Notes under the pieces: generated by a model
What the model was told of the DNA's origin: nothing
The model's database searches: none
The model's input: the letters and a program-made list of their open reading frames with translations, nothing else
Assembly: GCF_012396015.1 (NCBI RefSeq)
Contig: NZ_JAAXOQ010000001.1
Span: 240,132-304,131, forward strand
From: Tsukamurella spumae
GTDB lineage: Bacteria > Actinomycetota > Actinomycetes > Mycobacteriales > Mycobacteriaceae
Length of the DNA stretch: 64,000 nt
Direction: 5' to 3'
Program-made: the position numbers and the translations under genes
In this document: positions 55,370-63,810 of the stretch, piece after piece
How the letters are laid out: each line of letters begins with the position of its first letter
How positions within the stretch are numbered: the stretch's first letter is position 1

Positions 55370-56323
55370 TCAGTCCGCGAGCGCCGCGAGCAGGCGTTCC
55401 ACCTGCGCTCCGATCCGCAGCTCCTCGGCCAACTCGGCCAGGCGCTGCGGATCGCGTGCTTTCCGGGGCATCTCGTCCGATCCCGAGAGCGCGACGTCCG
55501 CATCGCGCTGCACCCACACCACGTCCCAGGCGGCGTCGAGGTAGTCCGCGGAGGCATTGATCGACGCTGCGGCCCGCGCCGCCAGCGGTGACGGGGAGGA
55601 CGCGGCGGCCTCGCGGATCGCCGCGAGGGAACCGTACTGCAGCAACAACTTCGAGGCGGTCTTCTCGCCGATGCCGGGGACGCCGGGTAGGCCGTCGGAC
55701 GGGTCGCCGCGCAGCAGCGCCAGCTCCGCGTAGGCCTCGCCAGCCCGGTCCAGTGGCACACCGTACTTCTCCGCCACCTCCGCCTGCCCGAACATCTCGG
55801 CCTTCGCGATGCCCCGGCCGATGTAGAGGCACCGCACGCCGGGGGCGGCATCGTCGGCCACCTGCAACAGGTCTCGGTCCCCGGAGACCACGATCACCGG
55901 GTCGGCCTGCTCCCGGGCGGCGAGGGTACCGAGCACGTCGTCCGCCTCGAGGCCGACGGCGCCGCCGGTCGCGATCCCGACGGCCTCGAGCACCTCGAGA
56001 ATCATGTCGACCTGCGGGGACAGGGTGTCCGGCACCTCCTCGGCGCTGCCGTCCCCGTCCTCGGCCACCCGGTGGGTCTTGTACGTCGGCAGCAGCTCCA
56101 CCCGGAACGCCGGGCGCCAGTCGAGATCCAGGCACGCGACGAGCCGCCCCGGGCGGTGCGTGGCGATGAGCTGCGAGGTCATGTCGAGGAATCCGCGCAG
56201 GGCGTTCACGGACCGCCCGTCGGCGGACCTCACCTTGTCCGGGATGGCGTAGTAGGCCCGGAACCAGAGCCCGGCAGAGTCGAGCAGCATGAGCGGGCGC
56301 GCATCGTTCGTCACGGGAATCAT
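55370..56323 (-). CDS. 5'-3' exonuclease (PolA N-terminal type)
   Basis: A 317-residue stand-alone flap/5'-3' exonuclease like the N-terminal domain of DNA polymerase I, matching Rv2090. LMLLDSAGLWFRAYYA, EADDVLGTLA, VSGDRDLLQVAD and LRGDPSDGLPGVPGIGEKTASKLL (helix-hairpin-helix) contain the metal-binding aspartates. It would process Okazaki fragments or repair flaps. The ATG at 56323 is preferred over an upstream in-frame ATG at 56368, which would overlap the divergent peptidase gene. Confidence 0.9.
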   Translation of the reverse strand: MIPVTNDARPLMLLDSAGLWFRAYYAIPDKVRSADGRSVNALRGFLDMTSQLIATHRPGRLVACLDLDWRPAFRVELLPTYKTHRVAEDGDGSAEEVPDTLSPQVDMILEVLEAVGIATGGAVGLEADDVLGTLAAREQADPVIVVSGDRDLLQVADDAAPGVRCLYIGRGIAKAEMFGQAEVAEKYGVPLDRAGEAYAELALLRGDPSDGLPGVPGIGEKTASKLLLQYGSLAAIREAAASSPSPLAARAAASINASADYLDAAWDVVWVQRDADVALSGSDEMPRKARDPQRLAELAEELRIGAQVERLLAALAD

Positions 56324-56340
56324 CGTGTCACAATCGGACC
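56324..56340. promoter_or_regulatory. Overlapping divergent leaderless promoters
   Basis: Only 17 bases separate the two divergent ATGs. CACAAT (56329-56334, plus) and GATTGT (56330-56335, minus) share five bases. Each ends six bases before its own start codon. Confidence 0.5.
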
Positions 56341-57477
56341 ATGAGCAACCCCCACACGTTCCCGGCACAGGTGTACGCGACCCGTCTCCGCAAGGCCCAG
56401 CAGCTCGCGACCGCAGCGGGGACCCCGCTCGTCATCACCCCGGGCCCCGATCTGGCCTACCTGACCGGCATCGTCAGCGAGTCCTTCGAGCGCCTGACCG
56501 CGCTGGTCGTCACGGATTCCGCCTTCGGACTGGTGGTCCCGCGCCTCGAGCTCGCCATCCTCAACGATTCCGCCGTGCCGGGCCTCGGCGCGGACGGTGT
56601 CGAGCTCGCCGTCCTCGATTGGGTCGACGGTGACGACCCGTACGCCCTCGTCCTGGAGCTCCTGGCCCGGCGCCCAGAGCTCTCCCGCGTGGTGGCGGTC
56701 GCCGACGCCGTGCCCGCGCTGCACCTCGTGCCGCTGCTGGACCGCGGCCTGGGTGTGCGGCTGGCCACGGACGTCCTGCGGCGGCTCCGGATGGTCAAGG
56801 ACGCCGCGGAACTGGACGAGCTGCGCGCCGCCGGCGCCGCGATCGACCGGGTGCACGCCCGAGTCCCGGAGATCCTCCGCGTCGGCCGCACCGAGCGCGA
56901 GGTCGCAGACGACATCGCCGCCGCGATCGTCGAGGAGGGCCATACCGAGGCCGCGTTCGTCATCGTCGGCTCCGGCCCGCACGGCGCCGACCCGCATCAC
57001 GAGGTGTCCGACCGCGTGATCGAGGCGGGCGATGTCGTGGTGGTCGACATCGGCGGCCCGCTGGCCTCGGGTTACAACTCGGACTGCACCCGTACCTACG
57101 CCCTGGGCGAGCCCGCCCCGGAGATCGTCGAGCAGTACGCCGTCCTCGAACGAGCACAGCGGGCGTCCGTCGATGCGGTACGGCCGGGTGTCACCGCCGA
57201 GGCGATCGACGCGGCCGGGCGCGACCTGCTGACCGCGGCGGGCCTGGGCGAGTTCTTCCTGCACCGCACGGGACACGGCATCGGACTGTCGGTGCACGAG
57301 GAGCCGTACATCGTTGCAGGAAACGACATTCCGGTGGAACCCGGCATGGCCTTCTCGATCGAGCCGGGAATCTACTTCAGAGGCCGGTGGGGAGCGCGGA
57401 TCGAGGATATCGTCATCGTCACCGAGGAAGGTTGCGAGCCGGTCAACACCCGTTCCCACGGCCTCACGATTCTCTAG
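56341..57477 (+). CDS. Xaa-Pro peptidase (PepE/PepQ-like, M24)
   Basis: 378 residues: an N-terminal creatinase-like domain (LVITPGPDLAYLTGIVSESFERLTALVV) and a pita-bread metallopeptidase domain. Metal ligands are in VVVDIGGPLASGYNSDCTRTY, HRTGHGIGLSVHEEPYI, SIEPGIYF and RIEDIVIVTEEG. It cleaves dipeptides or N-terminal residues ahead of proline. It matches Rv2089c (PepE). The sugar transporter gene follows after 19 bases. Confidence 0.92.
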   Translation: MSNPHTFPAQVYATRLRKAQQLATAAGTPLVITPGPDLAYLTGIVSESFERLTALVVTDSAFGLVVPRLELAILNDSAVPGLGADGVELAVLDWVDGDDPYALVLELLARRPELSRVVAVADAVPALHLVPLLDRGLGVRLATDVLRRLRMVKDAAELDELRAAGAAIDRVHARVPEILRVGRTEREVADDIAAAIVEEGHTEAAFVIVGSGPHGADPHHEVSDRVIEAGDVVVVDIGGPLASGYNSDCTRTYALGEPAPEIVEQYAVLERAQRASVDAVRPGVTAEAIDAAGRDLLTAAGLGEFFLHRTGHGIGLSVHEEPYIVAGNDIPVEPGMAFSIEPGIYFRGRWGARIEDIVIVTEEGCEPVNTRSHGLTIL

Positions 57478-57496
57478 CAGCACACCGGGAGGTTGC

Positions 57497-58945
57497 ATGA
57501 CGCACGGCGGCGGCACCACGTCCGACGGCCCTTCGATCTACGAGGAGGGCGACGGTAACAGCAGCCGCGTCGTCCAGATCGCGATCGTGGCCGCGATGGG
57601 GGGACTGCTGTTCGGCTACGACAGCGCGGTGATCAACGGGGCGACGAAGGCGATCGAGCAGCGGTTCGGGATCCACGGCTATGCGCTCGGCTTCGCCGTG
57701 GCCTCGGCGCTGTTGGGCGCCGCCGCCGGCGCCATGACGGCCGGACGCATCGCGGATCGGATCGGGCGCCTGCGCGTCATGCAGATCGCCGCGGTGCTGT
57801 TCTTCATCAGCGCCCTGGGCTGCGCGTTCGCCACCCACACCTGGATGCTGATCACCTTCCGCGTGATCGGCGGCATCGGTGTCGGCGTGGCGTCGGTCAT
57901 CGCGCCCGCGTACATCGCGGAGGTCTCACCCGCCCGGATCCGCGGCCGGCTCGGCTCGCTGCAGCAGATGGCGATCGTGGTCGGCATCTTCCTGTCGCTG
58001 CTGGTGGATTGGCTGCTGGCCTCGCTCGCGGGCGGCGCGTCCGAGGACCTGTGGCTCGGCATGGAGGCCTGGCGCTGGATGTTCCTGGTGATGGCGATCC
58101 CGGCGGTCGTCTACGGCGTCGCGTCCACGATGATCCCCGAGTCGCCGCGCTACCTGGTCTCCCGGCACCGCATCCCCGAGGCCCGCACCGTGCTCACGAT
58201 GCTGCTCGGCGAGAAGAACCTCGACCTCACGGTCACCCGTATCGAGGAGAGCCTCAGCGGCGAACAGAAGCACTCCTGGCGGGACCTGGTGAAGCCGGGC
58301 GGTGGCATCTACCCGATCGTGTGGGTCGGCCTCCTGCTGTCGATCTTCCAGCAGGCGGTGGGGATCAACGTGATCTTCTACTACTCGAACATGCTGTGGC
58401 AGGCGGTCGGCTTCGAGGAGTCACAGTCCAACCAGATCAGCGTCTTCACGTCGGTCGTCAACGTGATCGTGACGATCGTGGCGATCATGCTCGTCGACCG
58501 GGTCGGTCGTCGGCCGCTCCTGCTCGTCGGTTCGATCGGCATGGCGGTCTCGCTGGCGACCATGGCGCTCTGCTTCAGCACCGCGGTCATCGGGGCCGAC
58601 GGCAAGCCCTCGCTCACGGGCGCCGTCGGCGTCATCGCACTCATCGCCGCGAACCTGTTCGTCATCTTCTTCGGCGTCAGCTGGGGACCGGTGGTGTGGG
58701 TGCTGCTCGGCGAGATGTTCCCCAACCGCATCCGCGGCGCGGCGCTCTCGCTCGCCGCCGCTGCGCAGTGGGCCGCGAACTGGGCGATCACCGTCACCTT
58801 CCCCAAGATGGAGGGCAATCTCTCGCTGGCCTACGGCCTGTACGCGCTGTTCGCCGTCCTGTCGCTGGTCTTCGTGTACCGCTTCGTCCCCGAGACCAAG
58901 GGCAAGACGCTCGAGGACATGGACGGCGAAGTCACAGCGCGTTAG
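57497..58945 (+). CDS. MFS sugar transporter (sugar porter family)
   Basis: 482 residues with twelve membrane segments. Sugar-porter signatures are [15 protein letters not shown] in helix 1, [29 protein letters not shown] between helices 6 and 7, [14 protein letters not shown] in helix 7, [12 protein letters not shown] and the final [13 protein letters not shown]. It probably imports a hexose or related sugar with protons. GGGAGG is upstream of the ATG. The stop overlaps tail to tail with the biliverdin-reductase-like gene by four bases. Confidence 0.93.
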   Translation: MTHGGGTTSDGPSIYEEGDGNSSRVVQIAIVAAMGGLLFGYDSAVINGATKAIEQRFGIHGYALGFAVASALLGAAAGAMTAGRIADRIGRLRVMQIAAVLFFISALGCAFATHTWMLITFRVIGGIGVGVASVIAPAYIAEVSPARIRGRLGSLQQMAIVVGIFLSLLVDWLLASLAGGASEDLWLGMEAWRWMFLVMAIPAVVYGVASTMIPESPRYLVSRHRIPEARTVLTMLLGEKNLDLTVTRIEESLSGEQKHSWRDLVKPGGGIYPIVWVGLLLSIFQQAVGINVIFYYSNMLWQAVGFEESQSNQISVFTSVVNVIVTIVAIMLVDRVGRRPLLLVGSIGMAVSLATMALCFSTAVIGADGKPSLTGAVGVIALIAANLFVIFFGVSWGPVVWVLLGEMFPNRIRGAALSLAAAAQWAANWAITVTFPKMEGNLSLAYGLYALFAVLSLVFVYRFVPETKGKTLEDMDGEVTAR

Positions 58946-59331
58946 CCGCGCAAGCCGCTCGAGCCCAACACCCGCGCGACCTCGATCTCGATGACGACCC
59001 GCTTCGGGTTCTCCCGGGGCGGCCGGTAGCGCACGGCGTAGCGGGCTTCTGCGCTGCGGACCGAATCCGCGTCGCGCAACACCCGCGCCGGGCCCTCCAG
59101 GGTGAGCCACCGCGCACCATCGACCTGCGTGAGCGCGGCGTACCCGCCCCGCTCCGCATTGCGGGCCTTCTGGCTGTCGCCCGAGGTGATCACGCGGGCC
59201 ACCCCGGCGACGGGGTCGTAGGTGAAGGCGATGGCGACGCTGTGCGGTGTGCCGTCGGCCCGGAGGGTGACGAGCGAGGCGAGGTGCCGCTCGGTGACGA
59301 AGGCGAGGGCGTCGGCGTTCAGTTCGGGCAC
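58942..59331 (-). CDS. F420-dependent biliverdin reductase-like (Rv2074 type)
   Basis: A 129-residue split-barrel PNPOx-like protein close to Rv2074, which reduces biliverdin with F420H2. [55 protein letters not shown] and [19 protein letters not shown] carry the cofactor contacts. The assignment of biliverdin as substrate is by similarity. The GTG at 59331 is 22 bases from the divergent SDR start, the same neighbourhood as Rv2074-Rv2073c. Confidence 0.84.
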   Translation of the reverse strand: MPELNADALAFVTERHLASLVTLRADGTPHSVAIAFTYDPVAGVARVITSGDSQKARNAERGGYAALTQVDGARWLTLEGPARVLRDADSVRSAEARYAVRYRPPRENPKRVVIEIEVARVLGSSGLRG

Positions 59332-59341
59332 GGCCCCACCG

Positions 59342-59347
59342 TAGTCT
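59342..59347 (+). promoter_or_regulatory. -10 element, leaderless SDR-cob operon
   Basis: TAGTCT ends six bases before the GTG at 59354 and would drive SDR-cobL-cobM-cobK as one transcript. Confidence 0.53.
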
Positions 59348-59353
59348 GGTCCG

Positions 59354-60139
59354 GTGACTGCGGACAGGATTCCCGACGGTGCGGTGCTCCTCCTGGGCGG
59401 TAGGAGCGAGGTCGGCACGGAGGTCGCCCGGCGCCTCGCCCCGGGTCGGGACGTGATCCTCGCCGCGCGTCGCCCCGAGTACCTGGACGAGCAGATCGCC
59501 CTACTGCGGGAGGCGGGCGCGACCGGCGTCTTTCCGATCGGGTTCGACGCCGACCGCACGGACGAGCACGCGGCCTTCCTCGACGAGGTCGCCGACCGGT
59601 TCGGCCGGATCGGCGTCGCGGTGGTGGCCTTCGGCATCCTCGGCGACCAGGCCCGCGCGGAGGCGGACCCGTCGCACGCGGTGCAGATCGCGCAGACCGA
59701 CTACGTCGCGCAGGTATCGATCCTGTTGGGGCTGGCGAAGCTGCTGCGGGCGCAGGAGCCCCGCGCGGGCGAACGGGGTGCGATCATCGCGTTCTCGTCG
59801 GTGGCCGGCGTGCGGGTGCGCAAGGCGAACTTCGTCTACGGCAGCACGAAGGCCGGCCTGGACGGTTTCGTCCAGGGCTTCACGGACTCGTTGCACGGCA
59901 CCGGCGTCCGCGTGTTGTTGGCGCGGCCGGGGTTCATTGTCGGGGCGATGACCCGCGACCTCATGGCGTCCGGCGTGCAGCCGGCGCCCTTCAGCCGCAC
60001 GGCCCCGCAGGTCGCCGACGCCACGGTGCGGGCCCTGCGCCGGGGCCGTCGGGCGGTGTGGATTCCGGGCGTGCTGCGCCCGCTCTACGCGGGGCTGCGG
60101 TTCGTGCCGCAGGCCCTGTGGCGGCGGATGCCCCGATGA
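59354..60139 (+). CDS. Short-chain dehydrogenase (Rv2073c-like)
   Basis: 261 residues. The Rossmann start is atypical ([17 protein letters not shown]). [25 protein letters not shown] contains the catalytic serine and YxxxK. It resembles the DprE2-like SDR branch of Mycobacteriales and matches Rv2073c by position. Its substrate is unknown. Its stop overlaps the cobL start as ATGA, so it may serve cobalamin synthesis or merely share the transcript. Confidence 0.82.
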   Translation: MTADRIPDGAVLLLGGRSEVGTEVARRLAPGRDVILAARRPEYLDEQIALLREAGATGVFPIGFDADRTDEHAAFLDEVADRFGRIGVAVVAFGILGDQARAEADPSHAVQIAQTDYVAQVSILLGLAKLLRAQEPRAGERGAIIAFSSVAGVRVRKANFVYGSTKAGLDGFVQGFTDSLHGTGVRVLLARPGFIVGAMTRDLMASGVQPAPFSRTAPQVADATVRALRRGRRAVWIPGVLRPLYAGLRFVPQALWRRMPR

Positions 60140-61281
60140 CGGTGACGGTGGTCGGGATAGGCGCCGACGGCTGGGCCGGTCTGACCGACGGTGCGCGCCG
60201 AGAGCTGCAGGGCGCCACGACGATCCACGGAGCTCCGCGGCACCTCGAGTACCTGCCCGAGGAACTCGCCGCCGACCGGCGGCCGTGGCCGTCGCCACTG
60301 CTTCCGGCGCTCGACGACCTGCCGGACGGGGTGCACGTGCTCGCGAGCGGCGACCCGATGTTCTACGGGATCGGCGCCACCCTGTCGCGGCGCCGCCCGG
60401 ACCTCGCACTGCGGGTGCTGCCCCACCTGTCGTCCTTCGCCCTGGCCTGCGCACGTCTGGGATGGCCGGCCGAGGAGGTGGTCGTGGTGTCCGCGGTCGC
60501 GCGGGACCCCGCCCCGGTGGTCCGGGCCGTGCGCGCGGGCCGCCGCGTGATCGTGCTGAGCGAATCCGGATCCACCCCTGCACGACTGGCAGACCTGCTC
60601 GGCGACGCCGGTCTGGCCGCCACGGTCACCGTCCTCGAGCAACTGGGCGGCCCGAAGGAGAAGGTGCGCACCTACCGGCGGTCGTTGCGGGTGGACGACC
60701 TGAACGTCGTCGCGATCGACCCTGGTGCCCCGGGCATCTCCGACGGGGACCTCGAGTTCGAGCACGACGGCCAGATCACCAAGCCCGATGTTCGGGCGCT
60801 GACGGTGGCGGCGCTGCGGCCGTCGGCCGGGTGGATCTGGGACTTCGGCGCCGGCTCGGGATCGGTCGGGATCAGCTGGGCGCTCGCCGGAGGCGGTTCG
60901 GTCGTCGCCGTGGAGCGGCGCGCCGACCGCGCGGAGCGGGTGGCGCGCAACGCCGCCCGCGCCGGAGTGCCGATCGAACTGGTCGTCGGCGACACCGCGG
61001 ATCTCACCGCCGACCTGCCGCTGCCGGACGCGATCTTCGTCGGGGGCGGCCTCACCGAGAACCTGGCCGCGGCGTGCGTGAACGTCCTGCCGCCGGGCGG
61101 ACGACTCGTGGCGAACACCGTCACCGTCGAGGGACAGGCGCTGGCCGCCGCGCTGCGCGGCCGCTACGGCGGCGAACTGCGGAGTTACACCGTCGCCGAC
61201 CTGCGTCCCTTGGGCGAGGGCACGGCGTGGCAGCCGCGTCGCCCGATCGTGCAGTGGGCCTACGTCAAGGAGTCTTCGTGA
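60136..61281 (+). CDS. cobL: Precorrin-6Y C5,15-methyltransferase (decarboxylating)
   Basis: 381 residues, a fusion of CbiE and CbiT. The N-terminal half (VTVVGIGADGWAGLTDGARREL..., LASGDPMFYGIG) is the tetrapyrrole methyltransferase for C5. The C-terminal half has the AdoMet loop WDFGAGSGSVGISWAL for C15 methylation and decarboxylation. It acts in aerobic-type cobalamin synthesis. Four-base overlaps join it to the SDR before and cobM after. Confidence 0.94.
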   Translation: MTVTVVGIGADGWAGLTDGARRELQGATTIHGAPRHLEYLPEELAADRRPWPSPLLPALDDLPDGVHVLASGDPMFYGIGATLSRRRPDLALRVLPHLSSFALACARLGWPAEEVVVVSAVARDPAPVVRAVRAGRRVIVLSESGSTPARLADLLGDAGLAATVTVLEQLGGPKEKVRTYRRSLRVDDLNVVAIDPGAPGISDGDLEFEHDGQITKPDVRALTVAALRPSAGWIWDFGAGSGSVGISWALAGGGSVVAVERRADRAERVARNAARAGVPIELVVGDTADLTADLPLPDAIFVGGGLTENLAAACVNVLPPGGRLVANTVTVEGQALAAALRGRYGGELRSYTVADLRPLGEGTAWQPRRPIVQWAYVKESS

Positions 61282-62036
61282 CCGTCTACTTCATCGGTGC
61301 GGGACCGGGCGCGCCGGACCTGCTGACCCTGCGCGGAGCGGATCTGCTGGCCCGCTGCACGGTCTGCCTGTACGCGGGATCGCTGGTGCCGCAGGAGATG
61401 CTGGACCGGTGCCCGCCCGGCGCCACGCTCGTCGACACGGCGCGGATGCCGCTGGCGGACATCGTCGAGGAGCTGGTCCGCGCGCACCGGGCCGGGCTCG
61501 ACGTGGCACGACTGCACTCGGGCGACATCTCGCTCTACTCCGCGTTCACCGAGCAGGCCCGGCGGCTCGACGAGGCGGGCGTGCCCTACGAGATCGTGCC
61601 GGGCGTCCCCGCGTTCGCGGCCGCCGCGGCGGCCCTGGGCCGCGAGCTGACGGTGCCGGGCGTGGGGCAGTCGTTGCTCGTCACCCGGGTATCCACGCTC
61701 TCGACGGACATGCCACCGGGGGAGGACCTCGGTTCGCTCGCGCGATCCGGGGTGACGCTCGCCCTGCACCTGGCCGCGCATCGGGCGCAGGCGATCGCCG
61801 ACGAGTTGACCCCGCACTACGGCGCCGACTGCCCGGTAGCCGTGGTGGCCTTCGCCAGCCGGCCCGATGAGCGGCTGGTGCGGTGCACCCTCGCGGACCT
61901 GCCGCGGCGGCTGGCCGACGAGGGCATCACGAAGACCGCGGTGATCTTCGTCGGAAAGGTGCTGGCGCCGGCCGACTTCGAGGAGAGTTACCTGTACTCG
62001 GCGCGCCGTCTGCGCGTTCCCGGGGCGAGCCATTGA
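61278..62036 (+). CDS. cobM: Precorrin-4 C11-methyltransferase
   Basis: 252 residues of the tetrapyrrole methyltransferase family. FIGAGPGAPDLLTLRGADLL is the family start. CLYAGSLVP, ARLHSGDISLYSA, and EIVPGVPAFAAAAAALGRELTVPG are CobM/CbiF signatures. It methylates C11 of precorrin-4. The start overlaps cobL as GTGA and the stop overlaps cobK as TTGA. Confidence 0.94.
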   Translation: MTVYFIGAGPGAPDLLTLRGADLLARCTVCLYAGSLVPQEMLDRCPPGATLVDTARMPLADIVEELVRAHRAGLDVARLHSGDISLYSAFTEQARRLDEAGVPYEIVPGVPAFAAAAAALGRELTVPGVGQSLLVTRVSTLSTDMPPGEDLGSLARSGVTLALHLAAHRAQAIADELTPHYGADCPVAVVAFASRPDERLVRCTLADLPRRLADEGITKTAVIFVGKVLAPADFEESYLYSARRLRVPGASH

Positions 62037-62764
62037 CCCGGGTACTGCTGCTCGGCGGCACGGCCGAGGCCCGGGAACTGGCCCGCCTCCTGCACGAGGA
62101 CGACCGGTTCGAGGTACTCAGCTCGCTCGCCGGTCGGGTCGCGGATCCGCGTCTGCCGGTGGGGGACACCCGGATCGGGGGGTACGGCGGTCCGTCGGGT
62201 CTCGCGAGCTTCCTCGAGGACTACGACGTGCTCGTCGATGCGACCCATCCGTTCGCCGCGACCATCTCCCGCAATGCCGCGGAGGCCGCCGCGCGGGCGG
62301 GGGTGCCGCTGCTCGCCCTGGTCCGACCGCCGTGGTCGCGCGAGCCGGGAGACCGCTGGACCGTCGTCCCGACGGTGGCCGCCGCCGCCGCCGAGCTCGC
62401 CGGCCGGGCACCGGCCCGGGTGCTGCTGACCACCGGTCGGCAGGACGTCGGCGAGTTCGCGGCGCTCGACGAGCACTGGTTCCTGATCCGCGTGGTCGAC
62501 GCCCCGTCCGGGATCCTGCCGCACCGGAGCGTTCTCCTCCGCGACCGCGGGCCGTACCCGCTCGATTCCGAGCGGGCCCTGCTGCGCGAGAACGACATCG
62601 ATGTCCTGGTCACCAAGAACAGTGGCGGCGACCTGGTGTCCGCGAAGCTCGCCGCGGCCCGCGAACTCGGGCTGGAGGTACTGGTCGTCGATCGCCCTTC
62701 CCGCCCCGAGGGCGTCCCGACGGTGCCGACCGCCGCGGCCGCGTACGCGTACCTCCTTGCTTAG
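62033..62764 (+). CDS. cobK: Precorrin-6A reductase
   Basis: 243 residues. It reduces precorrin-6A to 6B with NADPH. LLLGGTAEARELARLL, DATHPFAATISRNAAEAA and LVTKNSGGDLVSAKLAAARELG are CobK/CbiJ hallmarks. The TTG at 62033 is preferred because it overlaps the cobM stop and gives the normal start TRVLLLGG. It is the last gene of the run. Confidence 0.92.
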   Translation: MTRVLLLGGTAEARELARLLHEDDRFEVLSSLAGRVADPRLPVGDTRIGGYGGPSGLASFLEDYDVLVDATHPFAATISRNAAEAAARAGVPLLALVRPPWSREPGDRWTVVPTVAAAAAELAGRAPARVLLTTGRQDVGEFAALDEHWFLIRVVDAPSGILPHRSVLLRDRGPYPLDSERALLRENDIDVLVTKNSGGDLVSAKLAAARELGLEVLVVDRPSRPEGVPTVPTAAAAYAYLLA

Positions 62765-62768
62765 CTCT

Positions 62769-62793
62769 GATCCACAAGCGGGGTTTGTGGATC
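62769..62793. terminator. Hairpin after cobK
   Basis: GATCCACAA and TTGTGGATC form a perfect 9-bp stem with a 7-base loop, five bases after the cobK stop. There is no T-run, so it may be a terminator or an operator for the next gene. Confidence 0.5.
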
Positions 62794-62831
62794 GACCCGG
62801 AATTCGAGCGGCGGCGCCCGCGACCCGCACC

Positions 62832-62837
62832 TACCAT
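62832..62837 (+). promoter_or_regulatory. -10 element, leaderless NTF2-like gene
   Basis: TACCAT ends six bases before the ATG at 62844. Confidence 0.5.
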
Positions 62838-62843
62838 GGCGAT

Positions 62844-63173
62844 ATGAGTGACATCGAGATCCCCAGCCCGGTCGCCGAGTTCATCGACGTCGTGAACGCC
62901 GGGGACGAGACCGCGTTCCTCGACGCGTTCACCGCGGACGGCTTCATCGACGACTGGGGCCGCGTGTTCGGCGACCGCGTCGCCATGCAGGGGTGGTCGG
63001 CGAACGAGTTCATCGGGGCGAAGGGCGTTCTCACGCCCCAGACGGTCACCGTCGACGGCGACACCGTGACCGTGATCGGGGACTGGCGCAGCACGCACGC
63101 GAACGGGCTCAGCTCGTTCGCGTTCGTCGTCGCGGGCGACAAGCTCGCCTCCATGACCATTCGTGAGGGCTGA
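62844..63173 (+). CDS. NTF2/SnoaL-like small protein
   Basis: A 109-residue protein with the start of an NTF2-like cone fold (VAEFIDVVNAGDETAFLDAFTADGFIDDWGRVF) and strands TVTVDGDTVTVIGDW and SSFAFVVAGDKLASMTI. Such folds act as small isomerases, hydrolases or ligand binders; which one applies here cannot be told. It is probably expressed from its own leaderless promoter. Confidence 0.72.
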   Translation: MSDIEIPSPVAEFIDVVNAGDETAFLDAFTADGFIDDWGRVFGDRVAMQGWSANEFIGAKGVLTPQTVTVDGDTVTVIGDWRSTHANGLSSFAFVVAGDKLASMTIREG

Positions 63174-63213
63174 CTTCCTGCACGCTCTGCGGTGAGGCGG
63201 GCATGATCTGGGT

Positions 63214-63805
63214 ATGAGTACTGAGTCCTGGCCCTGCACTGGCAGGTGAACGTGATCGAACCCCACGGCTTCTTCGGCCCCATGCTGGCCGGTCCGGTCC
63301 GGTCGCGGAGTCGGGCGTCGTGGATCGGGCCGCGGCCTTCCACGACCTCGCTCTCGCGGCGGGGATTCCGGTGATCTTCACGCGGTTCACGGTTCCGGAG
63401 GACGAGGGCGAGCTGGTCCGCAACACCGGCTTCATGCGGGCCGTCGGGGAGGCCCAGGAGGCCTTCCGTCCCGAGGCCGACGGTGCCCGGATCATCGATG
63501 TCATGGCCGACCAGCCGACCGCGGTGTACGACAACCAGCGCCTGTCCGGCCTGGCGGGGCCGGCCACGGAATGGCTCGCGGAACACGGCATCGACACGAT
63601 CTACATCACGGGGGTCGCCACCAACCTCACCGTCGAGCAGACGGCCCGGCACGGCACCGACCTCGGACTGATCGTGCACGTCGTCGAGGACTGCGTCGCC
63701 GCCGCCGACCCCGCGGTACACGAGGCGTCACTGGACAACCTCGACCTGGCCACGGCCGGGCGCGTCACGGCGGCGGAGGCCGTGACGCGATTCACCACTG
63801 CCTGA
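63214..63805 (+). pseudogene. Frameshifted cysteine-hydrolase (isochorismatase) family gene
   Basis: The main part (VVDRAAAFHDLALAAGIPVIFTRF...GVATNLTVEQTARHG) is an isochorismatase-like domain in the frame from 63320 on. The natural beginning, LALHWQVNVIEPHGFFGPMLAGPV, lies in another frame at 63228-63299. The frames would join if one copy of the tandem five-base repeat GGTCC near 63290-63300 were removed, giving LAGPVAESGVVD. A likely ATG at 63214 (MSTES) is one base out of frame with LALHW. The usual catalytic cysteine is replaced (NLTVEQ for the CVxxT pattern). A shorter protein could start at the GTG at 63320. Confidence 0.62.
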
Positions 63806-63810
63806 CGCGC

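Noticed and set aside
63320..63805. Annotating the cysteine-hydrolase as an intact 161-residue gene from the GTG at 63320
   Set aside because: The upstream DNA encodes the expected family N-terminus in another frame, so the shorter start is more likely an artefact of disruption. It remains possible.
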